From contig NZ_JABMCB010000202.1 in the NCBI RefSeq assembly GCF_013359935.1, positions 806,001 to 870,000 of the forward strand: a stretch of DNA of 64,000 nt, given 5' to 3'. Positions 9,332-17,375 of the stretch are shown here, in pieces. The DNA comes from Paenibacillus xylanilyticus (GTDB lineage: Bacteria; Bacillota; Bacilli; Paenibacillales; Paenibacillaceae). The notes under the pieces were generated by a model. That model worked only from the letters and a program-made list of their open reading frames with translations, searched no databases and was not told the DNA's origin. The first letter of the stretch is position 1, and every line of letters begins with the position of its first letter. A program made the translations under genes and the position numbers.

Positions 9332-9357
9332 AAAGGGCTCTCCTTTCACAATCTCCT

Positions 9358-10836
9358 CTAATCATGAATCTTTTTTCTTGCAAAAAACGAACGCTTCTTG
9401 GGCTGATGCCCGATCATATCCATTAGAATATGGGCAAATACCTTGTCCATTTGAGGTTCTCTGTCAAAAGGATCTATGTGTAATGGTAGACCGTACACAC
9501 TTGAGGTATCCAATGATCTGCGTACACGCTGAACGGCATCGGAGGCTGCTAGCGGAAGACAATAAATCCACTTGTCTCTCGGAAAACGATGGTGCGAACG
9601 GACAAAAGCGCTGATCTCGGCTTGTTTCCACTCTGCGCCTGAACCAACAACAATAGGCAGATCTGCCCTGAGAAATTCCTCTAGCCGGTTCTGATCTTGA
9701 CCGCTACCCAGATCCATAACGATGAATTGATAGCTGCCTCCAAGCAACGACAGAATATCTGCTCGCCCGGACTGTTTCCAATAGTGCACCCCATCCACTT
9801 CAAACTGTCTGCCTGTAGATAATGGTTTTCCAGCTAGTGCAACTTGCTGAATCCTTGCAAACGATTGGGAGCGTGGGGACATCTCGATGACTGCCACCTT
9901 AAAATGCTGTCTCTCCAGATAATGGCTGATAGCTATAGCTGTATGTGTAACCCCAACACCGGAGGATGCCCCTGTCAGCGCAATAACTCTGGTGCCACCG
10001 CTAATTGTCAGTGTTGTGACTTCACTGTTCGGGGTTACTCCTGGTCTGCGAAGCAGTTCTTTGCGGACTTCGTCTGCAGATTGGAAACGTTCCTCCGGAT
10101 TGTGCCTCAACAATCGCCTTACAACTGGAATGTAGGTGCGTGGAACGTCACTTCGTATGGAGCTTTCGACACCTTGAATCCATTCTGTATAAGCGCCACA
10201 AGTCATAAGATAGAGCAGTAATGCTCCGAGCCCATACAAATCAGACCGTGCGTCAGTTTGCCCAGTACCATATTGTTCAGGTGCCGCAAACCCTGCGGTA
10301 CCCAGTTTGACCGTATCTTCCCCATTCTGAGCCTTGAAGCTTCGTGCGATTCCAAAGTCAATCAGTCTGACTTCATGGTCTGGTGTGATCATAATGTTGG
10401 ACGGCTTCAGATCCCGATAGATTACTGCCGGATTCAGACCATGCAAATAACTGAGCACATCGAGCAGTTGAAGTGTAAACTCTGTCATATGTTCGAGTGG
10501 TATCTTCCCGCGACATTGCTTGTGATAATCACTCAGTGTTTGACCCTCGATGTATTCCATCACCAGGTACGTATACCCCTCTTCATCCGGTACAAAAAAA
10601 TCAACAATCAGCGGCAGTCTTGGATGCCTGAGTGAAGTCAGAAGAGCGGCTTCCGTCTCCATATTTGCTTCACATGGCAGCGCAGTTACACTTTCTTTGA
10701 TAGCCCATATCTTGCCCGGCAATTTCATGTCCTCTGCCTTATATACGTGACTCATCCCACCAGAACCCAGTATGGACACGATCCGATATCGTCCTCCCAG
10801 CAGGCTTCCGTGCTCCAGCCTGGCCGGATATCTCAT
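9358..10836 (-). CDS. Ser/Thr protein kinase fused to a degenerate P-loop (MinD-like) domain
   Basis: 492 residues from ATG 10836 (AGGAGGG upstream). Residues 1-265 form a complete Hanks-type kinase: glycine loop GSGGMSHVY near 24-32, catalytic K47 in AIK, YRDLKPSN with D142, DFG with D160, and AAPEQYG near 184-190. Residues 280-492 resemble a MinD/ParA domain. Its P-loop reads TGASSGVGVTHTA, without the lysine. There is no transmembrane helix and no PASTA repeat, unlike PrkC. As first gene of the Tad-like operon it probably phosphorylates components of the machine or senses its state; that is inference. The start avoids a 9-codon longer form that would cover the ribosome site. Confidence 0.9.
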   Translation of the reverse strand: MRYPARLEHGSLLGGRYRIVSILGSGGMSHVYKAEDMKLPGKIWAIKESVTALPCEANMETEAALLTSLRHPRLPLIVDFFVPDEEGYTYLVMEYIEGQTLSDYHKQCRGKIPLEHMTEFTLQLLDVLSYLHGLNPAVIYRDLKPSNIMITPDHEVRLIDFGIARSFKAQNGEDTVKLGTAGFAAPEQYGTGQTDARSDLYGLGALLLYLMTCGAYTEWIQGVESSIRSDVPRTYIPVVRRLLRHNPEERFQSADEVRKELLRRPGVTPNSEVTTLTISGGTRVIALTGASSGVGVTHTAIAISHYLERQHFKVAVIEMSPRSQSFARIQQVALAGKPLSTGRQFEVDGVHYWKQSGRADILSLLGGSYQFIVMDLGSGQDQNRLEEFLRADLPIVVGSGAEWKQAEISAFVRSHHRFPRDKWIYCLPLAASDAVQRVRRSLDTSSVYGLPLHIDPFDREPQMDKVFAHILMDMIGHQPKKRSFFARKKIHD

Positions 10837-10861
10837 TTCTATCCCTCCTATTCTGCAACCC

Positions 10862-10935
10862 AAAAAAGGGAAAGCTCAACCGAAGCGGAACAGTCCGTTT
10901 ATCCGGACTTGCTCACCTCGGGATGCTTTCCCTTT
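10862..10935 (-). terminator. Long terminator hairpin in the leader of the kinase/Tad-like operon
   Basis: On the minus strand AAAGGGAAAGC (10925-10935) pairs perfectly with GCTTTCCCTTT (10865-10875), and the RNA continues into a run of U. Inside, after a 3x4 internal loop, CCGAGGTG, AGC and AGTCCG pair with CGGACT, GTT and CGCTTCGG, interrupted by single A and C bulges and closed by GATAAA. About 28 pairs form. The U-run ends about 26 nt before the kinase ATG, leaving no room for another promoter, while a good promoter lies upstream. It may simply end the methyltransferase transcript, but it must also be passed by operon transcripts. Confidence 0.75.
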
Positions 10936-10961
10936 GATTCGTTATGGTTAATATTGGTATC

Positions 10962-10991
10962 ATTATATTACAAGCTACAAGAACTTGTAAA
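10962..10991 (-). promoter_or_regulatory. SigA promoter of the kinase/Tad-like operon, upstream of the hairpin
   Basis: TTTACA (10986-10991), an 18-nt spacer and a perfect TATAAT (10962-10967) on the minus strand. It lies just after the methyltransferase stop and before the long hairpin, giving a predicted leader of about 120 nt. Confidence 0.65.
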
Positions 10992-11016
10992 GTAGAAAAT
11001 TCAATTCTTTACTAGC

Positions 11017-12066
11017 TTAATATTTAATCATATAAAGTGTAATCTCTTCACGATTGTGGAACAATTGCTTGGAACGCTGGATCTGCATCCGTGAACGCTC
11101 AAACGTATCGATCACTTCCTTGATCAGCGCGAGTGGTTTCTTATGCAGCAATTTTACAGTAACAACCGCTGTACCACCAGATTTAAGGCTGTATAACAGG
11201 TCAGAGACGAGACGGCTCATCAGCTTGGGACTCCAGCTCATATCACAGACAAGCAGGTCGAACTCTCCCTCGCGGAACCGAACATCACCTGCATTTTTTT
11301 TCAGGAACGTCAACTTGGGCGACTGCAGAAGCGTTGCATCCATTTTGGCTGGGTCCACCGCTGTTACTTCAAGTCCGCGTTCAAGCAGAAATGACGTCCA
11401 ACCACCAGGGGCGGCACCAATATCCAGCGCCTTATGAAACGATGTGAAGTCTATGCCAAATGTCTGCTCTGCCTCAAGCAGCTTGAATTTGGCGCGCGAA
11501 ATCTGACCTTCTTCTTTTTGAAATCGTACAGCCCCCCCGCTCCAGTCGGAAAGGTTCTGTTCGGGTCGTGAAATACCAGCATACAATACATCATCTGCAG
11601 CAAACACAGAAATGATATAATCGGCATCACGAACAACCCATTCACACCCAAGTTCATCAAGCTTTTCGGTCAGCAACTGTTTTAATGAAGCTGCATTCTC
11701 ACGCCAGAATGAATCTTCCGTCTTCCGAACCTGTAGTGCAACCTTAGTTCCGGTCAATTCAGTATGGTTCATGATAAAGGCGACCAGTTTCCCCATGGCT
11801 TGATCAGAATCTTCCGTGTTCTCCTGAAACTGAACAGGCTGGATATGACGTAAGAACGTTGGATTTTCTCCAAGCAATTTAATCGCTACCTCTTCTTCTG
11901 CTGCCGGCAAACCGGCAAGCAGTACTTCACCCGGTACTAGTACTGTACTCTTAACAGCACCGAATGTTCGGCGCAATTCTTCCTGAGCATATGGCGCAAA
12001 ACCATGATTGGCTGTGCAGATAAAACGGGAAAAGTCTCCTTCTCCCCAAGACGACTGTGTACTCAA
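11017..12066 (-). CDS. FtsJ-type SAM-dependent RNA 2'-O-methyltransferase, RlmM-like
   Basis: 349 residues from a TTG start at 12066, GGAGGG about 9 nt upstream. The N-terminal half (FICTANHGFAPYAQEELRRTFG) is THUMP-like. The C-terminal half is an FtsJ/RrmJ methyltransferase: SAM loop DIGAAPGGWTSFLLERG at about residues 218-234, CDMSW at the catalytic Asp, and VVTVKLLHK with a catalytic Lys. The layout matches RlmM (23S rRNA C2498 in E. coli); the substrate here is not proven. It starts 6 nt after the ABC ATPase gene, so the two are probably co-transcribed. Confidence 0.8.
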   Translation of the reverse strand: MSTQSSWGEGDFSRFICTANHGFAPYAQEELRRTFGAVKSTVLVPGEVLLAGLPAAEEEVAIKLLGENPTFLRHIQPVQFQENTEDSDQAMGKLVAFIMNHTELTGTKVALQVRKTEDSFWRENAASLKQLLTEKLDELGCEWVVRDADYIISVFAADDVLYAGISRPEQNLSDWSGGAVRFQKEEGQISRAKFKLLEAEQTFGIDFTSFHKALDIGAAPGGWTSFLLERGLEVTAVDPAKMDATLLQSPKLTFLKKNAGDVRFREGEFDLLVCDMSWSPKLMSRLVSDLLYSLKSGGTAVVTVKLLHKKPLALIKEVIDTFERSRMQIQRSKQLFHNREEITLYMIKY

Positions 12067-12072
12067 ATTGTG

Positions 12073-12852
12073 TTACCCTCCAGAACGCACGCGTATCCAC
12101 GGACGATCATGATCCCACTGGATTTCGACCGGAATATCGTACGTATGCTTAATTGTATCCTGTGTTAAAACTTCATGTTTGTTTCCTGCCGCTGCAATGC
12201 GCCCTTCACGAATCAATGCTACATGGGTAAATAACGGCATGATCTCCTCTACATGATGCGTTACGTATACTACCGTTATGTTGCGCTGATGAAGTCGGTC
12301 AATTTCAGCCAACATTTTTTCCCGTTCAAATAGGTCGAGTCCAGCGCAAGGCTCGTCCATAATTAATAACTTGGGATCCGCCATCAAAGCACGTGCCAGC
12401 ATGACTTTTTTGCGCTCGCCTTGGGACAATGTCCCAAGCGGGTGATTTGCCAGTTTCGCGAAACCCATCTCATCAAGTAGATTCATGGCTTTGGTTTTCA
12501 CTTCATCTGGAATCGTTTGATAAAAACGCAAAAAGGCATATGCTCCCGTAGCGACGACCTCCCATACCGGATCCCGCAGCGCCAGTTTCTCAATCAGCGT
12601 TTGGCTGATATAACCGATCTCTTTTCTGACTTCCCGTACATCACATTGCCCATATAGATTTCCCAGCACCTCAATACGTCCTTGACTGGGAAACATATAT
12701 CCGTTCATCATTTCCAGCAGCGTTGTTTTGCCTGAACCATTACGTCCCAGAATGACCCAGTGCTCACCTTGCTCAATATGCAGTTGAACATCATCCAGGA
12801 TCTGATTGTCCTCACGCCAGAGAGATACATGTTCCATCGAGATGACCCTCAT
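12073..12852 (-). CDS. ABC transporter ATP-binding protein, YlmA-like
   Basis: 259 residues. Walker A GRNGSGKTT, signature LSQGERKKVMLARAL and Walker B LLIMDEPCAGLD are intact, and an H-loop His lies in VYVTHHVEE. ATG 12852 overlaps the previous stop (ATGA). A second ATG at 12837 has GAGG 9 nt upstream and may be the real start. No permease gene is nearby, as for B. subtilis YlmA, so the substrate or partner is unknown. Confidence 0.85.
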   Translation of the reverse strand: MRVISMEHVSLWREDNQILDDVQLHIEQGEHWVILGRNGSGKTTLLEMMNGYMFPSQGRIEVLGNLYGQCDVREVRKEIGYISQTLIEKLALRDPVWEVVATGAYAFLRFYQTIPDEVKTKAMNLLDEMGFAKLANHPLGTLSQGERKKVMLARALMADPKLLIMDEPCAGLDLFEREKMLAEIDRLHQRNITVVYVTHHVEEIMPLFTHVALIREGRIAAAGNKHEVLTQDTIKHTYDIPVEIQWDHDRPWIRVRSGG

Positions 12853-13166
12853 TTCAGCACCGCCTTTCGAATTTCGTTCAGCAGATGCTCCACGGAGTTC
12901 ATCCGGTAGATCATTTTCGGTGTATCCTGTTCTCCGTCAAACAACATTACAGCAGGTACACTTGAAATTTGAAACTGCTGAACGAGATCGGGAATGTCGT
13001 GAATGTTCATTTCAAAAATAGTATTCTCAGGAAGCAGATGCTCTGCGATTTCCAACATCCGTCTTGCTGCCGCACATGTTCCGCATAGAGGGGTATAGAT
13101 AAATACAGCCTGAGGAATACCTTCCCACACACTGCGCATCAGCAGCTTGGAATTTATTGGCTTCAT
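12849..13166 (-). CDS. Thioredoxin-like protein
   Basis: 105 residues with a thioredoxin fold. The active site reads CGTC (YTPLCGTCAAARRML) near residue 29, and the cis-Pro segment is SSVPAVMLF. It resembles small cytosolic thioredoxin family proteins of Bacilli (YtpP/YusE type). Start ATG 13166 overlaps the upstream stop by 4 nt, and its end overlaps the ABC ATPase by 4 nt. The CxxC is intact, so a disulfide or thiol role is likely; no partner can be named. Confidence 0.75.
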   Translation of the reverse strand: MKPINSKLLMRSVWEGIPQAVFIYTPLCGTCAAARRMLEIAEHLLPENTIFEMNIHDIPDLVQQFQISSVPAVMLFDGEQDTPKMIYRMNSVEHLLNEIRKAVLK

Positions 13167-13504
13167 ATGCTATGCTCTCCAGCAGCAACTCGCAGCATAA
13201 CCTCACCTGTCATCGGGCCGTTATGCACCTTAACTGTGTCAGGTTTATTGGTATATAACAATTCGTACATTTGACGTTTGCCGTACATGCTGGACGTGTG
13301 TAAATAAATTTCGCGCGGAAACAGCCCTTCCCGTACAATGGCAGCAGCTACTTCACCGCCATTTGGCGAATCCGGACCCAATTCATAATCCAGCGACAAG
13401 ATATCCACATCACCTTCTCTGAGCAGCATCAGACATTCTTCAGCATTCGTAGCCAGAACAAATCCCTTAGGACATGCTCGGTAGTCATCCAAAAAAACAT
13501 GCAT
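13163..13504 (-). CDS. Receiver-like protein of the cyclic-phosphate processing (cPPR) type
   Basis: 113 residues. It begins HVFLDDYRACPKGF and contains ILSLDYELG, like a response-regulator receiver with paired acidic residues. The family known to me as the cyclic-phosphate processing receiver domain has this DDxR start and was predicted to act in nucleic-acid end chemistry. It has no output domain. It is coupled by a 4-nt overlap to the thioredoxin-like gene and lies next to the repair genes nfo and mutM. Function is not established. Confidence 0.65.
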   Translation of the reverse strand: MHVFLDDYRACPKGFVLATNAEECLMLLREGDVDILSLDYELGPDSPNGGEVAAAIVREGLFPREIYLHTSSMYGKRQMYELLYTNKPDTVKVHNGPMTGEVMLRVAAGEHSI

Positions 13505-13524
13505 ACAATCGCTCCTCTCCCCAT

Positions 13525-14373
13525 TTAAAGCCAGGAACGCATGACATCAATATCACCTTTGTGCGTCCCATCTTCACCTGTTTCGGTTTCCAGCACAACA
13601 ACAGCCTGCTGAAACTCAGGCGCACGAAGCAATTCTTGCATCGCTTTGCTGCCTATATATCCCTGCCCGATTCGGGCATGTCGATCCTTGCACGAACCGG
13701 AAGCATATTTGGAGTCATTGAAATGAACAGCAGCAAGTAAGTCCCAGTATCCAAGCTGTCTGCCCTTTTGGAGCATATCCTGTTCGCTATTGCTTGACCA
13801 CATTCCTGAAGCAAAAGCATGACATGTGTCGAAACAAAAAGCAATATGCTCCGGAAACTGGCTTAGCTTGCGAATCTGAATCATCTCTTCCATTGTCGTG
13901 CCCATTGGCCCATGGTCACCAGCCTGATTTTCGAGCAGTATTTTGGCCTGACCATTCCAATCTTTTAAAACCGTATCCAAACAATGAATGAGATTTTGAT
14001 ATCCTTCGAGCGGTTGATCGCTCTTGAGATGACCGAAATGAACCACGGTTCCTACAGAACCACAAGCCTCTGCAATATCCAGATCATTCCGTATGGAAGC
14101 TATGATAGCATGAAAACCCGCCTCTCCACGGGTCATGCCCAAAGCCGGATTCGTTGGATAGGGTGAATGCGCAATGGATGCGATACCATTCTCCTCACAC
14201 CACTCCCGGCACCGTTCAGCATCTTTTAGATCAGGTTCTTTCAAGCCAAGGCTCCGGGGATTTTTCGGAAAATATTGAAAAGCCGTAGCCCCCATCTCAT
14301 ACGCTCTCTTGGCTGCTTGAAAAAATCCGCCTCTCGTGCTGACATGTGCCCCGATTCCGTGATTAAGCCTCAT
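13525..14373 (-). CDS. nfo: Endonuclease IV (AP endonuclease)
   Basis: 282 residues. It begins MRLNHGIGAHVSTRGG, the conserved start of Nfo. Metal-ligand motifs are VVHFGH, LLENQAGD, FCFDTCHAFASG, HFNDSK and the DRHARIGQGYIG block. The enzyme cleaves DNA at abasic sites, using three zinc ions. ATG 14373 overlaps the end of mutM by 11 nt, coupling Fpg glycosylase to the next step of base excision repair. The frame extends further upstream, but only inside mutM. Confidence 0.95.
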   Translation of the reverse strand: MRLNHGIGAHVSTRGGFFQAAKRAYEMGATAFQYFPKNPRSLGLKEPDLKDAERCREWCEENGIASIAHSPYPTNPALGMTRGEAGFHAIIASIRNDLDIAEACGSVGTVVHFGHLKSDQPLEGYQNLIHCLDTVLKDWNGQAKILLENQAGDHGPMGTTMEEMIQIRKLSQFPEHIAFCFDTCHAFASGMWSSNSEQDMLQKGRQLGYWDLLAAVHFNDSKYASGSCKDRHARIGQGYIGSKAMQELLRAPEFQQAVVVLETETGEDGTHKGDIDVMRSWL

Positions 14374-15184
14374 GCTGACAATTCGGACAGAAGAAAGCCT
14401 TCTTCCCCGTAATTTCCACTCGTTCGATGGTTCCCCCGCAACGCGGACAGCTTTCACCCTCACGGTCGTACACCCGGCATTGCTCATCAAAACTTCCTGT
14501 CTTTGTATCTCCTTGCATCAATGGCATCTCCATATAACCACCTTCAGAAGCCGCTTCACGCAGCACCGACTGCATGGAACGGAATAAACGTTCTGTCAGT
14601 TCAGGAGAACTCGCGATATTCTGGGTTTTGGAGCTGGGTCTCAATCCTGCAGCAAACGCAATTTCGTCCGAGTAGCAATTGCCAATTCCAGCAATGATGT
14701 GCTGATTAACCAGGGTTGTTTTCAGCGTGCCGCGACGCCCTTTTAACAATGAAGCAAAGCGTTCAGAATTCATTCGGCGATCCAAGGGTTCAGGTCCGAG
14801 ATCGGACATAGCTTCTTCCGTTTCCTTGGAAGTAAGCAGGTGCAAATAACCCAATCGAAGTCCGATAAAGAACAAGATGCGATCTCCAAATTGAATCTCA
14901 ACTTGTGTGGATCGATCAGGACGCTCTGCTTCAGTCCCCCAAAAAATCATGCCTCCCAGCATGAGATGAAGCACTAGACGTTTTCCATTTGCCAAATGAA
15001 AAATAAGATGTTTTGCCCGGCGCTCCACAAAAATAATGCGATTGCCTGTAAGTTCGCGAGCGAATTCATCAGGCTCCTTGTTAATGGATTTATCCCGAAT
15101 GACGGTTACACCCGTTATAGGTAAGTCAAGTATCTCCGCGGACAATAATGTCCGGTAATTTTCCATTTCCGGCAGTTCCGGCAT
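14363..15184 (-). CDS. mutM: Formamidopyrimidine-DNA glycosylase (Fpg/MutM)
   Basis: 273 residues. It starts MPELPEME; after Met removal, P2 and E3 are the catalytic residues. An H2TH region (NQHIIAGIGNCYSDEI) is followed by the C-terminal zinc finger CPRCGG...CPNC. It excises 8-oxoguanine and related lesions and nicks the abasic site. It is translationally coupled to nfo downstream and follows the HAD phosphatase gene by 6 nt. Confidence 0.93.
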   Translation of the reverse strand: MPELPEMENYRTLLSAEILDLPITGVTVIRDKSINKEPDEFARELTGNRIIFVERRAKHLIFHLANGKRLVLHLMLGGMIFWGTEAERPDRSTQVEIQFGDRILFFIGLRLGYLHLLTSKETEEAMSDLGPEPLDRRMNSERFASLLKGRRGTLKTTLVNQHIIAGIGNCYSDEIAFAAGLRPSSKTQNIASSPELTERLFRSMQSVLREAASEGGYMEMPLMQGDTKTGSFDEQCRVYDREGESCPRCGGTIERVEITGKKAFFCPNCQHEA

Positions 15185-15190
15185 CGTTAT

Positions 15191-16000
15191 CTATCCCTTC
15201 TTGGATGCATGGCCTGCTTGTTGCGACAGCCACTCAATCAGTTTATGCAAATCATCAAACACATGATCAGGTCGTACCTTCGCTGCGCTGATATGACCAT
15301 CCATATTTTGTTTCGTCGTGACACCTGTCAGTACTAAGAGTGTCTCACATCCGGCCGCTGCTCCTGCAGCAATGTCGGTACGCATATTGTCCCCGATCAC
15401 AGCAACTTCATCAGGGTTTAGATTTAAGCGACTTATCGCAGATTTCATGATAATGCTCGATGGTTTGCCGATCACCGTTGGCGAAACACCCGCAGCTGCT
15501 TCAATCGCTGCACCAATCGTACCCGCTCCCGGCGTCAGTCCATCATCCGAAGGAAGCTGAAGATCAGGGTTGGTCATAATGGATTTTGCCCCATCATTGA
15601 TCCAGCGCAGTGCCTTGGTTAGCTTTTTATACGAAAATTCACGGTCAATGCCTTGAATAACGTATTCCGGTTTATCTTCCGTCAGCAGTAATCCCGCCTC
15701 TTCAATGGCCTGAAGCAGTCCTTCTTCTCCAATGCAGGCAACCTTGGCACCCGGCGACTCTTCAGCCACATATTCCGCAGCAGCTACAGCTGAGGTGCAT
15801 ACCTGAGAAGCTTCCGCTGGAATTCCCATGCCGTTCAAGTGATCTGCCACCCCTTGCGGTGTACGGGAAGAGTTATTTGTTACAAACAGATAAGGTACAG
15901 CTTGATCATTCAGTGTCTGAATAAGCTTATCCGCTCCCTCAATCCGATGTCTGCCATGATAGAGAGTACCATCCAGATCAATCAGATAGGCCTTAATCAT
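15191..16000 (-). CDS. HAD-IIA (NagD/YutF-type) phosphatase
   Basis: About 269 residues from ATG 16000 with AAGGAAG 8 nt upstream; GTG 16009 is an alternative. The first HAD motif is LIDLDGTLYHG, the second LFVTNNSSRTP, and the last VAVIGDNMRTDIAAG. The long C2 cap places it in the NagD/YutF group, which dephosphorylates small phosphorylated metabolites in the cytoplasm. The exact substrate cannot be read from sequence. It lies at the head of the mutM-nfo cluster. Confidence 0.88.
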   Translation of the reverse strand: MIKAYLIDLDGTLYHGRHRIEGADKLIQTLNDQAVPYLFVTNNSSRTPQGVADHLNGMGIPAEASQVCTSAVAAAEYVAEESPGAKVACIGEEGLLQAIEEAGLLLTEDKPEYVIQGIDREFSYKKLTKALRWINDGAKSIMTNPDLQLPSDDGLTPGAGTIGAAIEAAAGVSPTVIGKPSSIIMKSAISRLNLNPDEVAVIGDNMRTDIAAGAAAGCETLLVLTGVTTKQNMDGHISAAKVRPDHVFDDLHKLIEWLSQQAGHASKKG

Positions 16001-16009
16001 ACAGAGCAC

Positions 16010-16356
16010 TTCCTTTCTTTAGACCATTAATCATTCATGTCCTTAATTAAAATTCCATTGTTTGTTTCTTGAACCATAGCTATGTATTCCAGAAGAAAAT
16101 ATGGGGTTGCTCGTATAAACACGCAACAAGTCGAACCGAATCGAACTCAGACGTTTTGACACGCGCGTCTTCTGTACAAGCTTGTCATTTCCTGCGCTTT
16201 CCCGGAAAATAATTTAATTCATTTCCTGCTCATATTGCCCATCCTACACGCTTTCTGAACAGATTGCAAAAGGGACCTCAGGGCATATCCCTCCCCTCAG
16301 TCCCGTTCAGTTGCTGTCTTTAAACAAACTGTTTTTGAATCACCATCTCTCACTAA
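16010..16356. other. Intergenic region between rnz and the HAD phosphatase gene
   Basis: About 347 bp. On the minus strand 16268-16304 forms a hairpin (outer arms GGGAC/GTCCC, inner AGGG/CCCT) followed by TTTT, a probable terminator for rnz. I see no convincing ORF, riboswitch or clear promoter in the remainder. The AT-rich stretch at 16030-16075 must contain the promoter of the HAD-mutM-nfo set. Confidence 0.5.
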
Positions 16357-17301
16357 TCAAGGCCGGGAAATTTCCTGATGGTAAATGACAGGAATCAATT
16401 GATGCTCGTTTGCCAGTCTAGAGTTTGGAAATACGGTCCTTGCCTCTTCCAAAAGTGGCTGCAGTTGATCTTCATCCTTGTAGCGTGAGCTAAAATGCGT
16501 CATGATCAGTTCTCCAACATTTGCTGCTCTCGCCGCCTCGGCCGCTTGCTTCGCAGTGCTGTGATAATACTCATGAGCCGTATCCGCTAAATCGTCCATA
16601 AAGGTAGCTTCATGTACAAGTACATCTGCATGCTGAGCAAGAGGCAATACATTTTCACAAGGACGCGTGTCACCCAGAATCGTTATCACTTTGCCACGCT
16701 TCGGAGCCCCGAGCACATCCTCTGGACGAACCACATTGCCATCTTCCAGAGTAATCGTCTCCCCGCGTTTAAGACGACCAAAGAGAGGACCAGGCTTCAG
16801 ACCGTATTCTGCCAATTTAACTTGGTCGAGGCTGCCTGGACGATCCTTCTCGGTAATCCGGTACCCATAGCTGTCGATTCGGTGTTCGAGCAATGCGGAT
16901 TCTACAATGAAGCTTTCATCTTCAAACAGCAATCCACCCGTATGTTCGATAATCTTCAACTCGTAGTTAATCCGTGACTGACTTAACTCCATCACTGTCG
17001 TAATCATGCGTTCCGTTCCAGGCGGTCCATAGACCGTAAGAGGGGTAGTTCCTCCCTGATAAGCTCGGCTGGAAAGCAGGCCTGGAAGCCCGAATACATG
17101 ATCCCCATGAAGATGGGTGATGAATACTTTCTCCAATTTACTCAATTTTAGCGGTGAACTTAAAATCTGGTGCTGGGTTCCTTCCCCGCAGTCAAACAAC
17201 CACAAAGCTCTTCGCTCATCCAACATGCGGAGCCCAATGGAAGTTACATTCCGCTGCAGCGTAGGTACACCAGCATTAGTTCCCAGGAAATATAGTTCCA
17301 T
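16357..17301 (-). CDS. rnz: Ribonuclease Z
   Basis: 314 residues from ATG 17301 (AAAGAGG upstream), the usual size of short-form RNase Z. It starts MELYFLGTNAGVPT. The metallo-beta-lactamase motif FITHLHGDHVFGLPG supplies zinc ligands; further ligands come from ILGDTRPC, HEATF and MTHFSSRY. It trims the 3' end of tRNA precursors. A flexible-arm region (GPLFGRLKRGE) is visible. The gene follows metH, separated by a terminator. Confidence 0.94.
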   Translation of the reverse strand: MELYFLGTNAGVPTLQRNVTSIGLRMLDERRALWLFDCGEGTQHQILSSPLKLSKLEKVFITHLHGDHVFGLPGLLSSRAYQGGTTPLTVYGPPGTERMITTVMELSQSRINYELKIIEHTGGLLFEDESFIVESALLEHRIDSYGYRITEKDRPGSLDQVKLAEYGLKPGPLFGRLKRGETITLEDGNVVRPEDVLGAPKRGKVITILGDTRPCENVLPLAQHADVLVHEATFMDDLADTAHEYYHSTAKQAAEAARAANVGELIMTHFSSRYKDEDQLQPLLEEARTVFPNSRLANEHQLIPVIYHQEISRP

Positions 17302-17329
17302 CCGGATTGCACCTCTTTCTGTTGCCAGC

Positions 17330-17356
17330 AAAAAGCCTCCGACGATGCGGAGGGCT
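17330..17356 (-). terminator. Rho-independent terminator of metH
   Basis: Minus strand GCCCTCCG, a short loop, CGGAGGC, then TTTTT. It lies directly after the metH stop and before the rnz start. Confidence 0.85.
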
Positions 17357-17375
17357 CTGCCTGACCTCTTCATTA

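Noticed and set aside
10862..10935. Known riboswitch or T-box
   Set aside because: No TGGNACC T-box motif and no conserved core of the riboswitch classes I know. Kept as an unclassified hairpin.
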